Below are positions 1 through 10,800 of a stretch of DNA of 64,000 bases, piece after piece. The number at the start of each line of letters is the position of its first letter. The first letter of the stretch is position 1. The notes below the pieces were generated by a model. The model was not told the DNA's origin. It saw nothing but the letters and a program-made list of their open reading frames with translations, and searched no databases. The position numbers were made by a program, and so were the translations under genes. Source of the DNA: Gigantopelta aegis (taxonomy: Eukaryota > Mollusca > Gastropoda > Neomphalida > Peltospiridae); assembly GCF_016097555.1 (NCBI RefSeq), contig NC_054713.1, positions 6,562,047 through 6,626,046 of the forward strand, in the 5' to 3' direction.

Positions 1-1
1 T

Positions 2-523
2 ATAATAATCAGAAACAGTTTCCTTTGATGTTGTTTGTACAGATGTTGTGTCTAGATCACTATTATTGTCACTGGATTGAATAGATGTTTCTTCTATAGC
101 AGAAATATAATCTAATTTTTTAATAAAACAGTAAATTAATAATACACTTTTCTTGTATGACAGGTTGGATCCAGCAAACCATGTCCCATGTCGTGGTTGT
201 ACTTGATTTCTTTTGCTCTTGCATTCCCTTCGGTTACATTGAAAACGAAAATCTTTCCTTTTTTTCCCTGATCTTTTGATTTCATATAACTTTGTTAATT
301 CTATTTCACATGTTGGACACTTTGCCTTCTCTGGTAACAGATTAAAACGTTGACAAAATTTTATTGTACTTTCTGTGTTTTCTAATTCTTTTCCTAATCT
401 AATCCAGTTTAAATAAATGTCTTTACTCTTTTTACTCTCCCCTTGACTACACCCCTCCCCATCCCTATTGTCACTATCCGAACGTTTTCTTTTTAGATCA
501 CTGCAACTACTTTCCCCTTCCAT
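2..523 (-). CDS. Merlin/ISXO2-like transposase, N-terminal part (runs off left edge)
   Basis: An open frame starts at an ATG (521-523, minus) and stays open for 174 codons to the window edge, so the C-terminus and DDE catalytic core are not visible. The first 40 residues are charged and Ser/Lys-rich. Then comes a probable zinc ribbon with Cys69, Cys72, Cys96 and Cys101 (CPTC ... CNRREC), followed by RHGTWFAGSNLSYKKSVLLI. That stretch resembles the motif after the zinc ribbon in IS1595/ISXO2-type transposases and eukaryotic Merlin transposons, which cut and paste DNA with a DDE nuclease. The family call rests on this motif alone. Whether the copy is intact cannot be judged. A GTGAGT about 40 bases upstream of the ATG on the same strand could be a 5' UTR donor. 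A domesticated gene is the alternative to a transposon copy. Confidence 0.6.
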   Translation of the reverse strand, partial: MEGESSCSDLKRKRSDSDNRDGEGCSQGESKKSKDIYLNWIRLGKELENTESTIKFCQRFNLLPEKAKCPTCEIELTKLYEIKRSGKKRKDFRFQCNRRECKSKRNQVQPRHGTWFAGSNLSYKKSVLLIYCFIKKLDYISAIEETSIQSSDNNSDLDTTSVQTTSKETVSDYY

Positions 524-821
524 AATGAAATAATATGAAGAACAAAATACTCACCTGTTTTTTCCTTTTATTACAAAATTTCTATAGACATAGTTAACAA
601 ACTCAACAATCACGAGATTTACAATAAACATAGTTCATTCATGTATCACAACTCACATAAAACACAGGTAATGTTTGCAACTGTATTCGTTGAATGTACA
701 GCAGAAAATAGTACACTTTCAATATCTCCGGTATTTTCCGCCACTTTCCGTCGATGTTTCCCGCCAGTTTCCGTCGATGTTTGTTAATGACTACAATTTT
801 TTTACGATTGTAAGTAACATG

Positions 822-905
822 TCTCATTAGCTCAGTTGGTTAAAGCGTTGGTGATATAAGACACTTCGGCTGCTCCAAGGTATGCTGGTTCGAATCCATA
901 AAGGT
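822..905 (+). repeat. tRNA-like relic (box A and box B present)
   Basis: The stretch contains TAGCTCAGTTGG (box A-like) and GGTTCGAATCC (box B-like) spaced as in a tRNA gene. The stems do not pair convincingly, so it is more likely a tRNA pseudogene or the head of a SINE than a working tRNA. Confidence 0.4.
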
Positions 906-1392
906 AAGTCTTAATTTGTATACATGTGTAAAAATGTGATGTTACAAACTTAGATACAGTAGTGTGAGTTGTAGTAGGCTCCTGGACAGCAAGAGTACCG
1001 CCAGTTCCCCCCCTCCCTCCACCATTAGTTATCGAAAACATTTCTTTACAAAATTATTTAAAAAAAAAAAAAAAAATTCTTTCTTACTTTCCCCCACAAA
1101 AGCCATGCCCCACTTTTCTATATATACCCTATCAAAAAATCCCTCTTTAGATCGATAACCAAAGGGGGGGGAACGGGCGGTACACTTTCCGTTTGACTTG
1201 TTTTTAAGGAATCTGTATACAATTAAACCCTGACATCAAAATACTTTTGTTGAATTAAGAAAATCTTCCTAAAAACAAAGTGCACAAATGAGGAAAAGAC
1301 AAACTTGTAGACGTTCAAAATATTTTTATACATATATAGTGAAATGTTACGGTATACACAACTGCCTTTTTACACTGCACACTATATTAAAT

Positions 1393-1580
1393 GGCATGTG
1401 TTATCCTGCCTGTGGGAAGTGCAAATAAAAGATCCCTTGCTGCTAATCGGAAGACTAGCCCATGTAGTGGCGACAGCGGGTTTCCTCTCAAAATCTGTGT
1501 GGTCTTTAACCATATGTCTGACGCCATATAACCGTAAATAAAATGTGTTGAGTGTGTCGTTAAATAAAACATTTCTTTCT
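1393..1580 (+). mobile_element. tRNA-derived SINE, family A, 5'-truncated
   Basis: The copy starts inside the conserved core (tgttatcctgcctgtggga) and continues through aaaagatcccttgctgctaa to the family A tail (ccgtaaataaaatgtgttga ... cgttaaataaaacatttctt). The tRNA-like head is missing. Confidence 0.8.
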
Positions 1581-1880
1581 TTTATTTTTAAAGCAACCCT
1601 CTATATTGTGACCATTTTTTTTCATTTGGCAGCTACAGCATTTCATCCTATCTAGATATAAAAAAATAGAAGTAGGTGCCATCTGGCTCCTAGATTGAAA
1701 AGTTAACATAGAGGGTTGTGAAAGCAGTTTTTGTGTTTTTAATTTTTTCAGAATATCGCACCCATTATATTCAGCACAACTCCTTTCACCAGATCATCCC
1801 GTCTTTTAACTAATCAGCCATGACTTTTACCATCAAATGATGTGCACTTTGGATCATCACCCTAGTAGATATATGTAGAC

Positions 1881-4800
1881 ATGTCTGGATTGCTGCACCG
1901 TGCATCGGAAATGGAGGAACTTGACCGGTACCAGAGAGGCCAGGGCGACGGCACGTCCATGGAGCGCAACATGGGCAATGGACACAACCAGGGATCACAC
2001 CTGCAGTTCTTTGGTCAGGCCAAGAAGAGAATTAACGACATCTTCACGGAGATGACAGAGTACATTGAGGAAACAGGTGCCTTTGTAACCGGTAAGCTGG
2101 GTTGTATTATATGTTCTAAAGGACGCCATAGGATTTCAAATTTCATGGGAAACACTTTCAGTTCTGTGCCTTGGGCTTGTGATCATTTGAACCCACTGGA
2201 AACTGTTTTAAAAAATATATATATATGTACATGTGTGTATATATTATTTTCGTAAAATAGTTGTACTCGATATAATAATCGTGGGAAACAATATTTCTGT
2301 TCCACGATTATTACTCTCGAGTGCCAAATAAACGTACACCTACGTTTATTAAATTTGTGAAAAAAAATTGGCGTCTACGCTTATTCAGCACCCTACGTTT
2401 AATTACATCTAAGAAAAATGTAACTCGCTACGCTAATTCGGCACCCAACGATTATTACAATTCTAATTTATCAAATGCTTACATATAGCCTCTATTAGGG
2501 GTACCGATTTTCCGCGATCACAGAATCGCGGACGGAATTGCATATCTTAAACGGAATTTACAATTTTCCGAGTTGTCAAATAAAATGCCAACTTTTGTGG
2601 TCAGATAATACATTTATTTATTTATTAATATACATACATTGTTTTTCTGCTTAGTTGATCATTTGAACCATTAAGGCACAACAAAGTATGTTACTCTACG
2701 ACAAAATGTAAACACACGTTTCCGAACATTGTTTTTATCGCTCGGCTCGTTTCGGTTTTATTCAGTTGGGTAAATTCCTAGGATGCGTTCGATTGAGTGC
2801 TCGCCTGTAAATCGATGCAGCAGTTCATGCAAGCACTTTATATAAATTAATCAATTACACTTCAATACATTGAAGACGGGGGTACCGAATTCTTAAAGGT
2901 AAATATGACTCTTTGTTAAGCTATGTATACTAGAGTAGATAAAGTACAATTCCTTTAGAATAAGGGGAACTGGCCCAAACTTTATCTACATTCTTTCCTC
3001 TTTTTATATATATTTTTTTACATTACAAATTCCACTCATTTTAATTACAAATTCCACTCAACCTTTTTATTTTCACTTGCAAATAGAGTTTATTAGAAAT
3101 TGGCGAGAAAAATTAGGCAGAGTTACATCCCCTAACCGCGTTCCAGTTCCGGCGCGTTCTGCTAACACTAACAGCTGGCATGGCCGATGACCACAGTTGT
3201 TTGTGAATCTTCAGCTGAGATTTATGCATGCCAGCCCCTGTCATCCACCCTGATTGTTTTGGTTTTCTTGCATGGAACTTTTGGATTTTTTTTCAAAGCT
3301 GCAATCTCGCCTCACATTAATTATCATAATTTCATTTAAATGTACAAACACGCTTACAGTTTTAATTAATTGTGTGTGACAGTGACACAGTTGTACCAGT
3401 TAGATAATAGAAACATATGTTTATAGTGAACAAATGTTTTCATACTATGGAATTTACTACAAGTTATTTATTTCTGAGCCGCTTGTTTTCTAAATTACAT
3501 GTACACACAACAAAAGTATATTTTTGTTATTTCCAAAACACTTATTTTTATTTTTACGTCAAACCAAATTGTTTTCATTACTAGTAAATTTTATACAGTT
3601 TAGCTAAATTTCCAGACCCTATGCTAATTCCACACTACTCTTATTGTGGGTTTTTTAAATTTCCACACCCTATGCTAATTCCGCACCCTACTTTTAATTG
3701 ATTTTAGAAAAAATTTCAGACCCTATGCTTATTCAGCCCCTATGTTTATTAGGCACTCGAGAGTAGTAATGGAAACGATCATTTCCATGAAATGCTAGGG
3801 CCAGTAAAGGGGTGGGGTGTGTGTTTGATCTAATTCTGTTGGTAGAGTACTTGAAGCCTGAAGTGCTGATGTCATAGAATCGGCACACCTCAGTGGACCT
3901 ATTCTCTGTTGATCCGTTGCTTATGTCTAGTATATCAAAGGCCATGGTATGTGCTGTCCTGTCTATCAGTGTTCGAGATTAACGGTATCCCGATATCCTG
4001 GGGATACCAGAATTTAATTTTGGATACCAGACTTTAAGAACCCAGTATCCCACCGGGATATCATATAATGTTGTTGTGTTTTTTTAATCCAGCGTTTTTA
4101 TTTTTCACTAAACAATGAAAGTCGTCATTTACTGGTGAAGTTAAGTAACAGTATTTTTGAGCTCGTACCCAGTCTAATGTTATGCCATAACAAGATCTCC
4201 CCCAACTTATACCCAGTATAATGCTACACTGGAGCAATAGCAGCGTTGCAATATACTGGGGACGAGAACAGTGTCGTCCAAGTTTGTTACGATGTTATTT
4301 ATGAATTTCATTGAAGTGGGATACTAAATTCTCAGGTGGGATGCCAGATTTTGAAATGTTAGTAATCCAACTGGGATACTGTCCAAAATGTTTAATCTCG
4401 GACACTGGTCTATGGAATGAATTGATGTCGTTTCAGAAACCAATGCGAATGGTCACAGTATCTTGGAGAAGGAGACCCAGGACACGATGGCAGGATTCAA
4501 GGAAAAGGTTCACGGCATCAAGGAGGTCCTGGCCCGAGACCACATGAAAGTCGCCTTCTTTGGGAGGTGGGTGTGTGAACAATACAGTCTTTAGTATCTT
4601 GGGGGCGAGGGGGCAAGACATAGTCCAGTGGTAAAGCGCTCGCTTGATGCACGGTTGGTGCACAGTTGGTTTGGGATCGATCCCCGTCAGTGGGCCCATT
4701 AGGCTATTTCTTGCTCCAGCCAGTGCACTACAACTGGGACATAAAAGGCCATGGTATGTGCTATCCTGTTTGGGATGGTGCATTAAAAAGATCCCTTGCT

Positions 4801-7800
4801 GCTAATCGAAAAGAGTAACCCATGAAGTGGCAACAGCGGGTTTCTCTCTCAATATCTGTGTGGTCCTTAACCATATGTCTGATGCCATATAAAATGTGTT
4901 GAGTGTGTCGTTAAAATAAAACATTTCTTTCTTTTTCTTGCTGGAGGGCGAGATTCCAGTTAAAATCTCAGTGCTTTAGATATCACTAATTTGGGCACAA
5001 CGGGGACTTTTTGTCTTTTCTGAGCAAAGTCAGGTCGTGTAAGTTCAGTACTGTTATTAACAGCTGCTGTAGAGTTGTCAGTATTCAGAAGTGCATTTCA
5101 AGTTACTTTTTCCGATGCCATATAACCGTAAATAAAATGTGTTGATGCGTTGTTAAATAAAATATTTCTTTCCTTCCTTCAAGTTATTTTATTCTAATTA
5201 AAATTAATATTTCGGTGGTTTTGAGGTGAAATATGTTGAGGTCAGCATGTTTGTACTTAAATTGGGTGTGATTATTTTGGGCATATCTATGTATTTTAGG
5301 TGCAATATTCATCGCCTTGATTTTGATGCAATCCAAAGCTCTGATCTGTTCTAATCTTTTACATTTCGGTTTATTCTGTCTGGAGTAACCGCTCATTCAG
5401 TAAGAAAGAAATGTATATATTGTGCATATGAAAGAGAGAGAGAAGGTGTAATTTTGTTTTAGCCAATTTTCAAATATGTAGAATATTTCCATTTTAATTA
5501 TTAAAAAGTAGCTAATATAAACTAAATTTTATTAGCCACTTAGGACAAAAACTTAGAAATTGGCTAATGTGGCAGTAGACAGGGTGAGCCCTGAGAGACA
5601 GAAAGTCAGAGATAGGAGAGAAATAGTCAGAGAGAGGGGGATATAGAGATAGTCGGAGAGAGGGGGGATATAGAGATAGTCGGAGAGAGGGGGATATAGA
5701 TAGTTGGAGAGAGAGGGATATAGAGATAGTCGGAGAGAGAGGGATATAGAGATAGCCGGAGAGAGGGGGATATAGAGATAGTCGGAGAGAGGGGGATATA
5801 AAGATAGTCGGAGAGAGGGGGGATATAGGGAGAGAGGGGGATATAGATAGTCGGAGAGAGAGGGATATATAGATAGTCGGAGAGGGAAGAGACAGAGAGA
5901 GAGTTAGGGGGTGGTGGGATTGACGGAAAGGGAGGAGAGAGAGTCAGGGGTTGGCAGGATAGTCAGAGAGCGAGGAGTCAGTGGGTAGCGGGATAGTCGG
6001 AGAGGGAGGAGAGAGTCAGGGGTGGCAGGATAGTAAGAGAGCGAGGAGTCAGTGGGTAGTGGCAGACATCGAAATAAGTCGAGAACGGTCGTTCAGGTTA
6101 CCGGGAGGTTACCACATGTAAAAAAAAGTCGACAAAAATTTCAACAACGGAAGTTTCGTTTCCGAACGTAAACCAGGCAATGCATTCCGGACTTCCACGT
6201 TTTATTTTCTTGTAAGGAATTGCATCGATGTTCCTACGCACTTGTGCAATTGCAAGCAATTATAGACAGTACGTGTTTAAGCAGCGTCAACTAGATGAAT
6301 TTACTTCCACGGTTCGTTTTCTCGTACGAAATTGCACCAATGTTTTGCGCACTTGTGGTAGTACTAAACCAACTAATTTCCAGCTGGGTCGAAGTTCGAG
6401 GTGCAACTTTTGATAGAGAAGTTAACACCACAAGTCCTGTGATTGGTTATAAATGTGAGTGTGTTGGTTGTAAAAAAACATTAGATATATCTGGGCTACA
6501 AATATATGTAATTTTATTTGATCTAGTACCAATCTGTCAAGTAGTCTTGTGCTTGGAACATGTATGGGGTACCTGTAAAAAAAAGTACTAAAATTTTGTG
6601 CGAAACTAGGGGTGTTGTAGAAACATCTGGTTATACTGACAATGAGCCATGAAAGGTACCATTTTCTGCAGTTAATACTTTGAGGTAAGGGTTGTAGTAC
6701 TAATATTTATAGGTCATAGTTTGGTTGATATATTGCATATAGTGTTTTTAAACACAAACATTAACATGGTCGCCTATGGGATTTTAATTGGTATAGTCCA
6801 ACCTTGTGCAATTGCAAGCAATTTCGGCAATCCGCGTTTAAGCAGTGACCACTAGATAAATTTACTTCCGGATTTCGTTTCTCGTACCAATATTCGCGCG
6901 CACGTTCGCGTTTTAGCGTTAAAAGTAGTAGTAGTAACAGGAATTCAATTCTAACTTTCATATATATAGTTGTGGAAACCTATAGATTACCAGGCTGTAT
7001 TTTGTGGTAACCTGTAAATGGGTTACCAGACACAATGCTTATTTCGATGCCTGAGTGGGATAGTCGGAGATTGAGGAGAGAGTCAGAGGGTGGCAGGATA
7101 GTCGGAGAGGGAGGAGTCAGTGGGTAGTGGGATAGTCTGAGAGAGAGAGAGAGAGAGTCGGAGATGGGGAGATGGGGAGATAGAGAGACTTGGCAAAAAG
7201 AGATATTGTTCTGTGAGATAAAACCATCAAGCGTAATTTCAGGACGTCTAATGGAAAGAGCACCGTGATCAACGCGATGCTGCGAGACAAGATTCTGCCG
7301 AGTGGGATCGGCCACACAACTCACTGTTTCATCCAGGTCGAGGGCACGGACAAGGCAGATGGGATTCTGCTCACAGAGGAGTCCGATCAACCCAAGAGCA
7401 TCAGTGTAAGATTATTTAAATCAGATTTTATTGTGGGGAAAACCCAGGGTGATAACTCTAAAGAATATTTTGCAAATGTTAAGACTAATTCTATAAACAT
7501 CTGTAGTTGTTTCTGTTGGTGGTAAAGTGCTTGCTGGATGAGTGGTCAGTTTAGGATCGATCCTCATCGATGGGCCCATTTGGGTTGTTGTCGTTCCAGC
7601 CAGTGCACCACAGCAGGTATACCAAAGGCCGTGGTATATGCTATCCTGTCTGTGGGATGGGGTATATAAAAGATCCCTTGCAACTGATGGAAAAATGTGG
7701 TAGGTTTCCTCTAAAAATCATAATGTCAGAATTAGACAATGTTTAACATCCAATGGCCAATGATTAATAAATCAATGTGCTCTAGTGGTGTCTTTAAACA

Positions 7801-10800
7801 AAACAAATATTATTCATGGAAAAATGTGGCAGGTTTCCTCTATATCATAACGTCAGAATTACAAATGTTTAACATCCATTAACCTATGATTAATAAATCA
7901 ATGTGCTCCAGTGGTGTCGTTACACAAAACAAACTTAACTGTAGTTCTTTGTTTTTCTTGGGGTTTTTTAAATATATATTTTTTTAACTTAACAGATTTC
8001 CTTTGAATAAAATACAAGTCGAAACTACAAAATATTTGATATCCGATAGCCAACGAATAATAAATCAGTGTGTCCTAGTGATGCTATTACACTGAACAAA
8101 CCTTTACCATTTGTTGTTTTCAGTCCATTAGGCAGCTGGCCCATAATCTCAGTGCAGTTAAACTGAAGGAGAATACATTGCTAAGAATCCTGTGGCCAAA
8201 CAGCAAGTGTCAGGTTCTCAAAGAAGACGTCGTGTTTGTTGACAGGTGAGCAGTTAAGCAAAAGTGAAGTTTTGCAGGTGAACAGTGAAAAAAGAAAGTG
8301 AGTGAAAAAAGAAAGTGAGTGTGGACAAAAATATTTCTATTTCATTAGCAAGTTTTGTTTTTAAGAGATGTCGTGTTCGTTGACAGGTGAGTGATTAAAC
8401 AAAAATTAAGTTTTGTAAATGAACAGTGAAAAAAGAAAGTGATTATGGACAGAACTATTTCCATGTAATTAGCAAGTTAACAAATTGTGTTTTAATAGAC
8501 TGTCCTTAGTTTTTTGCCTTTTGAAGATGTTTTTAAATAATAAAACCCTTTCGGTTACTAAAATTACATATATTAGATGCATTTTCTTATTTAGAATATA
8601 TCTCCTTGTACCTTAATTTTTAGAAATTCAGCCAACATTGAAGTGTAGTTTAATCTCTCAAGTTTTGACGTGAATAATTTGAAAAATGTAACTGCCATCA
8701 ACATTTTGTTGAAACTTACAGTCTTAGAATTAACTAGTTTTTAAAAATGTAGCTGATAATTTAGTTTAGTTTAATCTCTCAATCTTAGAATTCAATATTT
8801 TGAGAAATTAATTTGTTGAATCTTAGAATTCACTAATTTCTAAACCTTAATCTGACAGTGAAATTTTGTTGCTTGTTTCAGTCCTGGAATTGACGTGACG
8901 CCCGATATCGACACATGGATTGACAAGTTCTGCTTGGATGCTGATGTCTTTGTCCTCGTTGCCAACGCTGAATCAACATTAATGCAAACTGTAAGTAATC
9001 ATTAACTTCTATTTTTTTTAACAATACTTATTAGTCACCTACTGGGTCAATTGGAGGGGACTTAGATTTCGTCTCTGCCCGTCTGTTACACATGAAGAGC
9101 TTGGATGTAAAACGCTCCATATCCATTTTCTCTGTTTTGAGTAAATGAGCCTTTTTTCTTGAAACCTTCTAATAAAATGAAATCACAGCAAAAATGCGAA
9201 TATGGATAAAGAATGATAAACTGAAATATTGAGAAAAATTTCAAAAATCAAACTTTATTAACTTTCTTATAAAATACAATTTTTAAATTTATTTTGTTTC
9301 AAAATGCTCCATATCCATTAAACACTTTGGATAAAAGATTTCATAACTAACGACTAAAAGCAGGATTTTAAAATGTGCAATGTCTTGAATATTAACAAAC
9401 ATAATACTGAACAAATAATTTAACTTTTGTGACATAAAAGTATTTAAGTTTGGAGGGTTATTTTGTCATAGATGAAAAAAATTACACCCAATCCCTTCCG
9501 TTGTAATAGTAGTTTTCCCCATGTTTCTTTTGCATAATGTAGTCCCAAACAATGGATGGTTTTCAGTATGAAGTTGTTTTCTTCAACTCTTGCCCAATCC
9601 ACCCAAAAACACAATCTGCTGGCAAGAAACTGTGGCCACGAACAGGGAAGTAGTAACTGATGTGAAGTTCTGGCTGCTTTTGTTTTCGCATGGAAAACAA
9701 CACTGACAATAAAGTAATGTTCTTGTTTTGTCCGTAACAAGAATCTGAGAATAGACAGAGTTTCTTCTTATCACGAAGTAAACCTGGCATTTTTCCATCA
9801 TTAAAAAAGTGCCATAGAGCTGATGAAGTCATGTCAGAGTCCTTTCTATTTTGGTGTTCCATCCAGATATATAGAGCAATGTCTTCTTTCTGTTGAGGTT
9901 CATTTCGTCCATGATGCTTAACAACACCAAATACATACATGTAGAGTTGTCGTGAATAGTATGACTGGCCAATAGGGGACTTAGGTAATACTAAGTTCTG
10001 CATGATGTCAAAACACACAGTGACACTGTCCTCGACTAGACTGAGCAAGTCATAAAACATTCTAGCCTTACGACGATGTAGCATGTAGTGTATCGCATCT
10101 CTTCTCTTCTCTTCATCAGTGCTATCAGGATTTTTAAGTCTGAACTTAAACTGGACACAAGAGCTACAGATATCAGTAGCTGGATGGCCAAACCCGAGAT
10201 TAAAGTCGTACTGGAATACACTGTAATACAGCAAATATGAAACTTGAATGTGATTTTGTTCTTCAAAGAATATTTGCATCTTCTTAATGTTCAGGTCACT
10301 TGGTAGATATTTGCACGTATTCTCTCCTCGGCGAGCGTAGTGGCTAGCTCGACACATAAATGACTTATGTGATCTTGAATGGTTGCTTTTTTTTGCTCCA
10401 GTTCCTCATTTTGTCGGTGTCCACCTCTCCTCTCCGGTCTGGGATTACCTGTGTTCAACCAGTGTCGGGCAATACGCTGAACACGATCTTTTGACACTGC
10501 TCAAATAGAGAAATACTTTATGTAGGTGTATGTTCAAATTAGCATTATTTTCAAACATGATTCACCCCCAATACACCCTACAAAACCGAGTCATAGGTAA
10601 AATGTTTGGTAACATATTTCTTTTTAAATACTAACATACATCCCGTTTCAAAAAGTAAGTTTAAGTTTACTAGCCTAGTATTTATGCCATGAACGTTGGC
10701 AGGGGAGGGGTTCGAAAAAAACTCTTGGTCATACTATAACTGTGCTATCGATTAATGAAGGGAGAACTGTTTTATTTAACGGCACACAACACTTTTTAAT

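Larger units (their letters stand above)
524..1751. other. Intergenic 5' flank of the mitofusin gene
   Basis: I see no protein gene here. The stretch holds a tRNA-like relic (822-905), poly-A and poly-G tracts near 1058-1170, and a truncated SINE (1393-1580). A strong acceptor-like sequence (pyrimidine run then CAG) ends at 1751, so a non-coding 5' exon of mitofusin probably lies upstream, but I cannot locate it. Confidence 0.4.

Noticed and set aside
822..905. Functional tRNA gene
   Set aside because: Box A and B motifs are present, but I could not build a good acceptor and anticodon stem.
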